Shown here piece by piece: positions 54,866 to 63,570 of a stretch of DNA of 64,000 nt. Position 1 is the first letter of the stretch. Each line of letters opens with the position of its first letter. A program made the position numbers and the translations under genes. The stretch is from an uncultured Phocaeicola sp. (GTDB taxonomy: Bacteria; Bacteroidota; Bacteroidia; Bacteroidales; Bacteroidaceae). The DNA lies in NCBI GenBank assembly GCA_944320815.1, contig CALUIZ010000001.1, forward strand, positions 1 to 64,000, given 5' to 3'. Under the pieces are notes generated by a model. The model was not told the DNA's origin. It searched no databases and worked only from the letters and a program-made list of their open reading frames with translations.

Positions 54866-55936
54866 CTAGAATATGTTGAACAGTGCGTTTTTATATGGGA
54901 TATATGATTCTCCGGATTCCCCTAACAGAAAGCCCATCTGTCTGTACAAAGCTATCGCAGTGAAGAAGAAAAAGATGCATCCGCGTACTTGGGAAGACGT
55001 GCGGAGATTCTTCAGAAGAATTGTGGCCACCACGACCTCCATGACATAAAAATAAAGGCTTCCCCTTCCTGATAATTGGGGCAAAAAGCCCAGCCCCAAA
55101 TAAATCAACAGAGACAGAAAGTAAATGTTGAAGTAGAGGATGCCATTCGGATTTTGCTGGATGAAACTTCTGTATCTGTAAAAGATGCAGAAAGAGGCAA
55201 GGCGGAGAAGCATGGCCAGATTAATGCCATAGACAAGCCCTTCCTCTTCGCTCATGTAATAGCTCAGTTTGGATGCGATGAATCCGGAAAGACTTCCCAG
55301 TTGTGTCCGGAAAACCACCAGAAGGGTCAGGTTGGAGACCAGTGCCAGTCCCAATAGAAGTACGTAATATTTCCCTTTGAGTATTCTGTTGGGTATGACA
55401 AACACAAGCAGTCCAAGGATGGCAGAGACATGGATGCAGGATGCCAGCGCAATCAACAGAATGCGTTGCATCCTTTCTTTGCAGGAAAAGGCGACGAGTA
55501 CCAGCGGAATGGCCAGCCCCTGTCGGTATTGTCCCATGAAAGAAATATATACGATGACACCCAACAACAGAAAATAAGAATAGAACGGATAAGGGGAATT
55601 CTTGTACAGGAATACGGACATGATTCCGCATGTCAGTATTGCAAAAACCACATATACCGCCGTCAGCGATGGAAGCATATAATTCAGCAAGGCATAAGGC
55701 TTCTCAACCACCAGAAACTCCGCATTCGATTTCCAGAAGTTCGTATGGAGGAGGTCGAAATAGTGACTGTAGTTCTCATAGTCGAACCCGCATTCCCTGA
55801 ACCCTACAAACCAGATGAGAAACAGAGTAAAGAGGAAGAGGACATACGGCTTGTATTTGGAGTATTTCTCCTGCCCGAACACTTCTATGAATCCGAACCC
55901 TCCCGTAATTAAAGCGATGAAGATATAGATGGCCAT
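54866..55936 (-). CDS. EpsG-family polysaccharide polymerase (Wzy-like)
   Basis: 356-residue polytopic membrane protein, about 10 helices, with the EpsG-type pattern WFVGFRECGFDYENYSHYF in the first periplasmic loop and FMGQYRQGLAIPLVLVAF later. The class polymerises lipid-linked repeat units on the periplasmic face. It is the only Wzy candidate in this operon. Confidence 0.85.
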   Translation of the reverse strand: MAIYIFIALITGGFGFIEVFGQEKYSKYKPYVLFLFTLFLIWFVGFRECGFDYENYSHYFDLLHTNFWKSNAEFLVVEKPYALLNYMLPSLTAVYVVFAILTCGIMSVFLYKNSPYPFYSYFLLLGVIVYISFMGQYRQGLAIPLVLVAFSCKERMQRILLIALASCIHVSAILGLLVFVIPNRILKGKYYVLLLGLALVSNLTLLVVFRTQLGSLSGFIASKLSYYMSEEEGLVYGINLAMLLRLASFCIFYRYRSFIQQNPNGILYFNIYFLSLLIYLGLGFLPQLSGRGSLYFYVMEVVVATILLKNLRTSSQVRGCIFFFFTAIALYRQMGFLLGESGESYIPYKNALFNIF

Positions 55937-55949
55937 CAGATTGTGACGT

Positions 55950-56954
55950 TTAGTCCTTAATGATTTTCTTTGCCGTGCGTTTCAAGTCCAACAGAACCTT
56001 TCCTGACGAATAGTGCCGATTATGGATCAGAGAGGCGATTATCCGGTTCAGTCTGGTCAGTGGACTGTGTCTGCTCCAGATTTCGTCCGAACTTTCCGGC
56101 CATAGCGCGTTCCACCGATTGAAATCGCGCAGACCGTCGTCTGTGATGAATTCCATTTTCGCCCACAGCTTCCGTTGATTCAGCTCTTTCTCAAATTCAC
56201 CATAGCTTTCCTGCGCTTTGAAGAAATCTGCCAGCATGTCACAAATCCTGATTCTTTCCTCCATTTTCTTCAGTGTGACGCTGCTCAAGAGAGAAGCGGT
56301 GTTCTGCTGGTTGTAGTGATAGAGCGGGAGGGGGACATAGGCAATCTTTTCCGCGAAGAAGAAAAGCCGGATGGACGTGTACAAGTCTTCCCACAGATTT
56401 ATCCCGTCGGGGAATGTGATGTGATTCTTTTCATATAAAGAGCGTCTGACCAGCTTGTTGCATACAGATCCATGCAACCGAGTCGTAAGCATATCTTTTA
56501 TGCATTGCCTGCCGTTTTCCGGGTAAGGCTCCCTGCGCCATATTCGTCTGTTGGAGTATTCATCATAGAAATCACAGCATACAATGTCCGCATTTTCTTT
56601 CATCGCTTTATTATATAGTGTTTCATATATATTGGGGCTTATCCAGTCATCGCTGTCACAATGTATTATAAAGTCTCCTTTTGCTATTTTAAGTCCAGAG
56701 TTCCGTGCAGATGGAAGTCCCATATTCTGAAGGTGATTAACGATTATGGCAGCATTTTTCCTTTCTGGACTTTTATTGATGAAATTATGGATAATCTGCA
56801 TACTATTGTCTGAAGTACAATCATTTACAAATATAAATTCTATTCCTTCTTTCATAGTCTGCGCAAATAAAGATTCTATACATCTATAAATATGCTTTTC
56901 CACATTATAGACAGGGATGATAACAGAAATTTTAGTCTCCGACATAAGTGGCAT
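55950..56954 (-). CDS. Family 2 glycosyltransferase
   Basis: 334 residues. GT-A motifs SVIIPVYNVEKHIYRCIESLF, VNDCTSDNS and the acidic pair HCDSDDWI. The N-terminal third is similar to the GT2 encoded at 58901-59899. Met4 is a second possible start. Base composition changes inside this gene: about 35-37% G+C in its first third and near 50% after that (hand counts of 60-bp samples), the edge of an AT-rich block. Confidence 0.88.
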   Translation of the reverse strand: MPLMSETKISVIIPVYNVEKHIYRCIESLFAQTMKEGIEFIFVNDCTSDNSMQIIHNFINKSPERKNAAIIVNHLQNMGLPSARNSGLKIAKGDFIIHCDSDDWISPNIYETLYNKAMKENADIVCCDFYDEYSNRRIWRREPYPENGRQCIKDMLTTRLHGSVCNKLVRRSLYEKNHITFPDGINLWEDLYTSIRLFFFAEKIAYVPLPLYHYNQQNTASLLSSVTLKKMEERIRICDMLADFFKAQESYGEFEKELNQRKLWAKMEFITDDGLRDFNRWNALWPESSDEIWSRHSPLTRLNRIIASLIHNRHYSSGKVLLDLKRTAKKIIKD

Positions 56955-56990
56955 ATGATTAAATATCCTTTCCTTGAAAAATGCTTTTGC

Positions 56991-58904
56991 TTAGTTTTTT
57001 CTAAGATTCAAAATAAAGACTAATAAGGCATGCCCTATTCTTTCACCGAACCATAAATACATATTATAAGCCAACGAACCTCTTCCCCATTCAAATTTCT
57101 TAAAATTGCGCTTGAGAATGGCAAAAAAAGAATGTTTTTGAATCAATCTAATATAATGAAACTGTGTTTCATTTATCTTGACATTCTGAATAGGAATCAA
57201 GTCCCTCTTGCGGGGAAGCCGAGCAAAGAAACAAAAGTTCTGATACGCCGATATAGTTATTTCATTAAAATATGGAATAAGATTATTCCTTCTTAGAAAA
57301 TCAATATAATAATCTGCGACAAGGGTGTGAACATCACAAATTTTTTCTTTGCTGCTTAATGCGGAGTTTGGCTCATATATTGGTTTAATGACATTGTCCG
57401 TCAGTTGGTATTGCATGGTCCGTGCACTTCCGTTTGCACAAAAATATTGTTCGATAAGAGTTCCGGTCCCTTTCAAACTTTTGAAATAAGGATTTCCATG
57501 TGAATACTTTTCCTCAAACAATTCGGCATAATATTCTCCAGCCTGAGCCACACTTTTCCGTTCTGCAAGAACTTCCCAATAATACCCTTTTACTGCGGCA
57601 TATCCTGCTTCTTTTAAAATTCCATTGATGGCGGCATGGCAAGAACGTGACCCTCTGACATCAACTATCGCACATGAGGAATGTAGCTGTGCCATTCCTT
57701 CTTGAATAAAATATTTTAATGTTAGTTCTTTCTGTCTGTTGTATTCTCGTACCAATTGTTCTATAAAAACCCTTTTATTATACAGAGATTCTATAAGTTC
57801 TTTTCCAATATTGTTGTTTGGAACTGGTGTATAATATTCTTTTTCTTTTATGAAAGGCTTTATGTCGATGTTGGCCTTGTCAATGAAACATTCATAGATT
57901 ATTTCTCCAGTAAGATCTCCGAATAGTTTTAATAAATATTCTTTGTCAAGAGAACTCAGGCCAGGAAAATAAAGTGCACTTCTGGATGTATACAAATAAT
58001 GCAATTTTATCTCTGGAAAGTTTTGTTCAAACAGTTTGGCTATATGATAAAGGATGTATCCGTCACGTGCCAAAAAGAACAAGCTGGTGATGTTGTGTTC
58101 TCTGGCATCACTTAACACATTATAGGTGAATGCAGTGAGTGAAGGGACGACAATATTACTAGCTAAATCAATTTCTGGAGTGGATCCCAGTGAAAGACGG
58201 ACTGCTCTTTGTAGGCCGGCTATGCGTTGGTTGATGAACTCGTTTGTTGACAAGCACATATTCAACAAGCGTTTCTCGTAGAATGAATATTCGTGTTTTA
58301 TCAGATGTGCTTTGATTTTTTTCTTCCTTGGTATAATATAATCGCTGTGCTTATTATCTCCCCAGTGATGCCATTTCCCAGTTGGGATGTCGTTTTCTTT
58401 TGCAACCAGATCAAACAATTCACCGCTTTGTTTTGTCTTGCCGGAAACACATGACACATATAATTTGTCACCCTCCTTCCAGAAATGTTCCCTAACCAGA
58501 ATTTCCTTGATGAAAGTTTCTGGCAAATACATGTCTGAAATGAAAAAGACTGACAAATTCTTCTTATGGATTTTTTCCACTTGCATTCGTACAGAGGCTA
58601 CTCCTGTCAGGACCTTCCGTTCGATTTCGATTTCTGTATCCAGTATTATATTTTTGGCAATGCTTGAAATCCCGTTGAAATCGCATTCCTGATAAATATC
58701 TTCAAGCGTTACCTCAGATTGTTTCTTTTTTCTTGCGGAAGCTTCCGCCGAGATTCGGATGTTTACAAAATCTGCCCGCAGGCTATTGCTGCTTTTATTT
58801 CCCAAAACAGCAATAGCCAATAAGTCGAACACGTTGTGAGGATATCCGCAGGTTCTTATTATGCAAGTGTCAAATATATCAAAAGAATAGTAAAGATGAT
58901 TCAT
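56991..58904 (-). CDS. HAD-superfamily protein with C-terminal polysaccharide-type domain (COG5610-like)
   Basis: 637 residues. The N-terminal 200 residues are a HAD-like phosphatase fold: SFDIFDTCIIR (motif I), FFISDMYLPE (motif II) and HWGDNKHSDY (motif IV). The rest, about 240-637, is a second domain beginning VVPSLTAFTYNVL with FLARDGYILYHIAKLFEQ. Such fusions occur in polysaccharide loci, sometimes beside glycosyltransferases; enzymatic activity of the second domain is unknown to me. The gene is about 33% G+C in sampled parts, well below its operon neighbours, and overlaps the next GT2 by 4 bp (ATGA). Confidence 0.75.
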   Translation of the reverse strand: MNHLYYSFDIFDTCIIRTCGYPHNVFDLLAIAVLGNKSSNSLRADFVNIRISAEASARKKKQSEVTLEDIYQECDFNGISSIAKNIILDTEIEIERKVLTGVASVRMQVEKIHKKNLSVFFISDMYLPETFIKEILVREHFWKEGDKLYVSCVSGKTKQSGELFDLVAKENDIPTGKWHHWGDNKHSDYIIPRKKKIKAHLIKHEYSFYEKRLLNMCLSTNEFINQRIAGLQRAVRLSLGSTPEIDLASNIVVPSLTAFTYNVLSDAREHNITSLFFLARDGYILYHIAKLFEQNFPEIKLHYLYTSRSALYFPGLSSLDKEYLLKLFGDLTGEIIYECFIDKANIDIKPFIKEKEYYTPVPNNNIGKELIESLYNKRVFIEQLVREYNRQKELTLKYFIQEGMAQLHSSCAIVDVRGSRSCHAAINGILKEAGYAAVKGYYWEVLAERKSVAQAGEYYAELFEEKYSHGNPYFKSLKGTGTLIEQYFCANGSARTMQYQLTDNVIKPIYEPNSALSSKEKICDVHTLVADYYIDFLRRNNLIPYFNEITISAYQNFCFFARLPRKRDLIPIQNVKINETQFHYIRLIQKHSFFAILKRNFKKFEWGRGSLAYNMYLWFGERIGHALLVFILNLRKN

Positions 58905-59899
58905 GCAGACTTAAAAATAGAATTTTTGACAGATGAGAATTTCATGTAATATCTGAAGAGCAAAGGAGAAAAGCTGTTCAGATACAATAAAAGTTTCTGT
59001 TTGAATGATCTTACATCATAATTGAAAATATATTTGTTCGCTTCGGGAAATATTTTTTGGTATTTTTTCCTGAGTTTATTGTCTCCCATAACTAGTATCG
59101 CTGTCTTTATCCTGTTTTTTGCCTCCATGAAAGGGACATAAAAGTCCATTTTGTCATCTTTATCTGAAAAGAAACCTTCCAGAACATCAACACTGCTCTT
59201 TTGGCTTTCCAGCTTGTTGTTGTCTATTGTATTGCAGAATGAGTATTCGTTCTCTCTGCGGTAATGAATATAAGCTTTATTTATATAGGCTATTTTTCTC
59301 GCATGATAGAATGCAATAACGTTCATTATCAAATCTTCTCCCATATTGATGTTTTCGGGGATATGGAAATCCTTATTGAGGAACAATTCACGTTTATACA
59401 GCTTATTCCAGATAAAGGCTGGAAGCTTGTCGGTCAGAATGTCGGATAAAGCTTCCTTAGGAAGCTGCCTCGCCTGTTGTCTGTGATATGTGGAACCCTT
59501 TTCCGTATCCGTGATATAGTCGGCGATGATGATATCTGCCTTACTCCTTTCGATTTCCTTGTAGAAATCGTGCAGCATATCAGGTTCGATGTAATCATCA
59601 CTGTCTAGAAAAGATAGATATTTTCCAGAAGCTTCATTTATTCCCGTCTGTCTGGCTGCTACAACCCCTTTGTTTTTTGTGTGGGAGAGAATCCGGAATT
59701 GTATATTCCCCTTGTATTCTTCAATGAGATTCTCTATAATTTGAATACTCTTGTCGGGGCTTGCGTCGTTGATTAAAATACATTCTATTCCATCGGTGAA
59801 TGTTTGTCTCATGATAGACTCCACACATCTTTTGATGTATTTCTCCACATTATACACCGGCACAATAACGGAAATGAGCGGCTGCACTTTCTCTGTCAT
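58901..59899 (-). CDS. Family 2 glycosyltransferase
   Basis: 332 residues from MTEKVQPLISVIVPVYN. Motifs INDASPDKS and FLDSDDYIEP mark a metal-dependent GT-A enzyme. Its first 60 residues parallel those of the GT2 at 55950-56954, so the HAD gene is flanked by two paralogs. The frame continues to 59971, inside the flippase gene; the start at 59899 leaves a 2-bp gap. AT-rich (sampled about 33%). Confidence 0.88.
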   Translation of the reverse strand: MTEKVQPLISVIVPVYNVEKYIKRCVESIMRQTFTDGIECILINDASPDKSIQIIENLIEEYKGNIQFRILSHTKNKGVVAARQTGINEASGKYLSFLDSDDYIEPDMLHDFYKEIERSKADIIIADYITDTEKGSTYHRQQARQLPKEALSDILTDKLPAFIWNKLYKRELFLNKDFHIPENINMGEDLIMNVIAFYHARKIAYINKAYIHYRRENEYSFCNTIDNNKLESQKSSVDVLEGFFSDKDDKMDFYVPFMEAKNRIKTAILVMGDNKLRKKYQKIFPEANKYIFNYDVRSFKQKLLLYLNSFSPLLFRYYMKFSSVKNSIFKSA

Positions 59900-59901
59900 G
59901 A

Positions 59902-61437
59902 CTATTTCTTTTGTAGGATGTTCCGTATCTTGTTTAAAATCAGTTGCTTTTCTTTGCTGTCGCATCCCCATTTATAAGTGCACAGCAGTACGGAAACAAC
60001 CGATACCATGCACACCGTGAAGAATGACAGGATGCCTTCAGGCATGTTCGCATATACGAGCAAGGGCAGGAGGGGAGCCGTCACGACAACAAGAAGGATG
60101 GGACGTGCCACCTTCCTGGAATAGACACCGATGTCGAAGCGAATCATGGGAAGGACAATTTTCAGGCGTACATATTGTGTCACAATTTCAATGCAGATAT
60201 GGACAATGAACACGCTTTCGGGAGGTATGCTGAACAGCTTCAGCAGGATGTATGACACGGGAACTATCGACAGCAGCATCGTCCCTTCAATGATCTGGAA
60301 CTTTTTCAGCTTTCCCGTGGCATGGACGGATGTCAGGATGGGGTTGGACAGGCAGAAGAGGATGCTTGTGGCAAGCACCAGCCGGAGGAAACTTACCGTA
60401 TGGTCGGGGTATTCTCCCAGCCACCATTTCAACACCTGACCGGCTTCGAGCGACAGCGGAAGGCAGATAAACACCATCAGAAAGACGGAGAACTTTGAAC
60501 TTGCGACCAGAAGCGTGTGCATCCGTCCGTAGTCTTCCTGCGCATAGCTTTTGGTGAGCTGTGGGTTCAGTGCCATCTGGAAGTTGGTGCTGAAGTTGTT
60601 TATGATATGCTGCACCTGAACGGCGATTCCCCGTGCCGCGTTGACTACCGGATTGAAGAATATGTTCAGAAGGATGTTCAGGCCCTGCGTGAACCCGAAT
60701 ACGGCGAGATACCCGTTCATCGTCCATCCGGCATAGGAGAATATCTCCCTGAACATTTCCCGGTCGAACACCATCCGTCTGAGTCTGCACTCTTCAAAGT
60801 GCCTGGTACAATAGATGATGTACAGGATGAAGTCGAAGAACTGGATGCACAGGATGAAAAAGGCGTAAAGAATCAGCTTGTCGTAGGGCAGCACCGTCAG
60901 GATGAAGACCGACGAGAGCTTCAGAACCGCATCGCCTATGGTCAGGTAGGCAAAGGCGGACATCTTCTCGTGGGCGATAATGGCGGCATTGTAGGGTGCG
61001 CTCACAAGACTTCCCATGGCCGTGAGGATGGAGAACTGGTAGACCCAGAATGCGGCGGTCTCCCTTTCCGGGGGGATGTTGAGCTGGGTCATCATGAACC
61101 ATAGCCCGACGGTCTCTCCCACGGCCAGCACGAACAGCGAGAAGAGGGCATGAATGGTGACGATATTGCCGAAAACCCTTTTCAAATTTTCTTTGTCATT
61201 CTTCCCGAGGGCAAAGGTGATGAAGCGGGAAGAGGCACCGGCAAGCGAGCCGGTGAGGAAACCGAGAAAGGTGATCACACCCCCCACCACATTGTTTATT
61301 CCGAAATCCTCCACACCCAGCACTTTGAGTACTATGCGTGAAGTGTACAGGCTGATGAGCACCAGAAACAACATCCGCATATACAGCAGCAGCGTGTTGT
61401 ATGCGATGCGTTTATTGTTGCTTGTAGGTTCGTGCAT
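59902..61437 (-). CDS. Polysaccharide flippase (Wzx-like)
   Basis: 511-residue member of the MATE-like/PST flippase group with about 14 predicted helices (LFLVLISLYTSRIVLKVLG at the start, and MNGYLAVFGFTQGLNILLN mid-protein). First gene of the operon; it would turn undecaprenyl-linked repeat units to the periplasm. The preceding 499-bp gap contains its promoter and the trkH promoter. Confidence 0.9.
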   Translation of the reverse strand: MHEPTSNNKRIAYNTLLLYMRMLFLVLISLYTSRIVLKVLGVEDFGINNVVGGVITFLGFLTGSLAGASSRFITFALGKNDKENLKRVFGNIVTIHALFSLFVLAVGETVGLWFMMTQLNIPPERETAAFWVYQFSILTAMGSLVSAPYNAAIIAHEKMSAFAYLTIGDAVLKLSSVFILTVLPYDKLILYAFFILCIQFFDFILYIIYCTRHFEECRLRRMVFDREMFREIFSYAGWTMNGYLAVFGFTQGLNILLNIFFNPVVNAARGIAVQVQHIINNFSTNFQMALNPQLTKSYAQEDYGRMHTLLVASSKFSVFLMVFICLPLSLEAGQVLKWWLGEYPDHTVSFLRLVLATSILFCLSNPILTSVHATGKLKKFQIIEGTMLLSIVPVSYILLKLFSIPPESVFIVHICIEIVTQYVRLKIVLPMIRFDIGVYSRKVARPILLVVVTAPLLPLLVYANMPEGILSFFTVCMVSVVSVLLCTYKWGCDSKEKQLILNKIRNILQKK

Positions 61438-61567
61438 GTTCTGTCTGCAATGATGAAGTTACGGCCTTTCCGGGCACGCTTCGCCGTTACCTGTCCCATG
61501 TCTGCGCCGGCGGAGTGTGCTCCCCGTACAGACCATGCAAGGTAAGCGGTAATTCCTGAAAATAATA

Positions 61568-61599
61568 CAAAATTACGCTTTTCAGTTGAAAGGCGCAAA
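61568..61599 (-). promoter_or_regulatory. Promoter of the exopolysaccharide operon
   Basis: On the minus strand TTTG (61599-61596) and TAATTTTG (61575-61568), 20 bp apart. The predicted leader is about 124 nt. I found no inverted repeats framing it, so it does not look phase-invertible. Confidence 0.7.
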
Positions 61600-61651
61600 A
61601 TATGCCAGCTGAATTTGTGGATTCAGCCCGCTTTTCCTGTCAAATGAGCGG

Positions 61652-61846
61652 AACAGACAAATACTGCACGGGCACATGCCATATTTCGAGGGGTGCCGTC
61701 TCCGCATGGTTTCCGTCACCGGGGGCAGAGATAAGAAACATCCCGCTGTTCCGGTGCGGACAACGGGGTATTTTGGGAAAGACAGCCTTGTACTTTTCTG
61801 CAGGAAACGGGACGTTTCTCGCGGACGTTTTCTCGCGGGCTCTCGC
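61652..61846 (+). repeat. Tandem 22-bp degenerate repeats between the flippase gene and trkH
   Basis: Best units start at 61737, 61759 and 61781, 22 bp apart (AACATCCCGCTGTTCCGG, GACAACGGGGTATTTTGG, GACAGCCTTGTACTTTTC), then 61803 and 61825 with CGGG/CGTTT remnants. A further GAACAG start at 61651 is 85 bp upstream, four periods away. The array fills much of the 499-bp gap; no open frame here looks like a gene. Confidence 0.55.
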
Positions 61847-61880
61847 GGTTCAGCACCCCGATTTATATCGGTTCCTTTTC

Positions 61881-61911
61881 TTGCAATAACCGAATAATTT
61901 GCTTTATTTTG
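61881..61911 (+). promoter_or_regulatory. Putative promoter of trkH
   Basis: TTG at 61881-61883 and TTATTTTG at 61904-61911 (one mismatch to TAnnTTTG), 20 bp apart. Confidence 0.45.
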
Positions 61912-61936
61912 CCGCTGTTTTTTAATTTGTAAAAAA

Positions 61937-63442
61937 ATGGAAGATTTTTTGTCGACAACGGTCCAGGTGTCCGGCGACAGGGAGAACAGCCTGCTCAACA
62001 GGAGGATGATTTTCCGGATTCTGGGCATTCTGCTTTTTATAGAAGCGATGCTGTTCCTTGTGTGCATGGGAGTGGCCTTGTTTTATGAAGAAACGGACTA
62101 TATTCACTTTGTCTATTCGGCCCTGCTGAATGCCGGAGTGGGAAGCGTGCTGGTTTTCCTTGGCCGCCATGCCAAGAACACGGTGACGCGCAGGGACGGA
62201 TACTGTATCGTGGCCTTCACCTGGCTGCTGTTCACCGCTTTCGGGATGCTCCCTTTCTATTTCAGCGGGAGTATCCCGACGGTTGCCGACGCTTTCTTTG
62301 AAACGATGTCCGGATTCACCACCACCGGAGCTACGATACTCGATGACATAGAGTCGCTTTCGCACGGAATGCTGTTCTGGCGCAGTTTCACGCACTGGAT
62401 AGGCGGTCTGGGAATCATCTTTTTCACCATTGTGGTGCTGCCGATTTTCGGGGTGGGGAACCAGGTGCTGTTCAAGGCCGAGGCTACGGGAGTGACCCAC
62501 GACAAGATTCATCCGAAGGTGAGCATAATGGCCAAATGGCTCTGGACGGTCTATCTGGTTCTGACGGTGGTGGAAACCCTGCTGCTGGTATTGGGAGGCA
62601 TGGGATGGTTTGATGCGGTATGCCATGCGTTCGGCACTACGGCAACCGGCGGATTCTCCACCAAACAGGCAAGCGTGGCCTATTGGAATTCGCCTTTCAT
62701 TGAATATGTCATCGCCATCTTCATGATTCTTTCCGCCGTGAACTTCTCGCTTTACTTCATGTGTCTGAAAGGACGTTGCGGACAACTTTTCCGCGATGAC
62801 GAGACGAAATGGTTTTTGGGTTCCATCCTCCTTGTCACAGTGCTGATTGCCGCCTCACTAGTGGTCCAGAACGGTTATGGGGTGGAGGAGGCGTTCCGCA
62901 AGTCGCTCTTCCAGGTGGCCACGCTCCATACCTCAAGCGGATTCGCCACGGACGACTACATGAACTGGGCACCCTTCACCTGGGTGCTGCTGGTCTATTG
63001 CATGCTTGCCGGCGGATGTACAGGATCGACCAGCGGGGGAATCAAAATCATGCGTCTGCTCATCGTGATGCGTAACATAAAGAATGAATTCCGGCGCATG
63101 ATGCATCCGCGGGCCGTGCTGCCCATCAAGGTGAACCGTATGGCAGTATCGCAGGCTACGGTATCGACGGTGAGTACCTTCGTGCTGCTTTATCTGGGAT
63201 GTGTCTTCGTGGGATGGCTGGTCTACATGTTTATGGGGCTGGGACTGACGGAAGCGTTGAGCATCACGATTTCGAGCATTGGAAATGCCGGTCTGGCTCT
63301 GGGGGCATTCGGTCCGGCCTATTCATGGAACGGTCTTCCGGAGGCCGGGAAATGGCTTTCCTCTTTCCTGATGCTGATCGGCCGTCTTGAACTGTTCGGA
63401 ATCCTGCTGATGTTCTCCCCCAGCTTCTGGGAGAAACGGTGA
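61937..63442 (+). CDS. trkH: TrkH-family potassium uptake protein
   Basis: 501 residues, inner-membrane K+ channel/transporter. Four pore loops are recognisable by their filter sequences: TTGATILDD, TATGGFSTK, TSSGFATDD and SIGNAGLALG, each with the expected glycine. It needs a TrkA-type cytosolic regulator, which is not in the window. Single-gene unit, ending at a long hairpin. Confidence 0.93.
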   Translation: MEDFLSTTVQVSGDRENSLLNRRMIFRILGILLFIEAMLFLVCMGVALFYEETDYIHFVYSALLNAGVGSVLVFLGRHAKNTVTRRDGYCIVAFTWLLFTAFGMLPFYFSGSIPTVADAFFETMSGFTTTGATILDDIESLSHGMLFWRSFTHWIGGLGIIFFTIVVLPIFGVGNQVLFKAEATGVTHDKIHPKVSIMAKWLWTVYLVLTVVETLLLVLGGMGWFDAVCHAFGTTATGGFSTKQASVAYWNSPFIEYVIAIFMILSAVNFSLYFMCLKGRCGQLFRDDETKWFLGSILLVTVLIAASLVVQNGYGVEEAFRKSLFQVATLHTSSGFATDDYMNWAPFTWVLLVYCMLAGGCTGSTSGGIKIMRLLIVMRNIKNEFRRMMHPRAVLPIKVNRMAVSQATVSTVSTFVLLYLGCVFVGWLVYMFMGLGLTEALSITISSIGNAGLALGAFGPAYSWNGLPEAGKWLSSFLMLIGRLELFGILLMFSPSFWEKR

Positions 63443-63480
63443 AACGTACAGACGGATGCGGCGGAAGCTATGCCAAGTCT

Positions 63481-63544
63481 GAAAAATCAAACGAAGAGCC
63501 ACAAAGGCCCAGAATTTCATTTGTCTGGCCTTTGTGGTTCTTCG
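63481..63544. terminator. Long hairpin between trkH and aguB
   Basis: CGAAGAGCCACAAAGGCCCAG (positions 63492-63512) pairs with the segment ending TTGTGGTTCTTCG (to 63544) over about 20 bp with one mismatch or bulge. On the minus strand the stem is followed by TTTGATTTTT, so it can end the leftward aguB transcript; the plus strand lacks a T run. Confidence 0.75.
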
Positions 63545-63570
63545 TTCAAGAAATATATTGACCGCTTCCG

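Noticed and set aside
61438..61936. Phase-variable (invertible) promoter for the polysaccharide operon
   Set aside because: No pair of inverted repeats framing the promoter was found; the repeats in this gap are direct 22-bp units on the trkH side.
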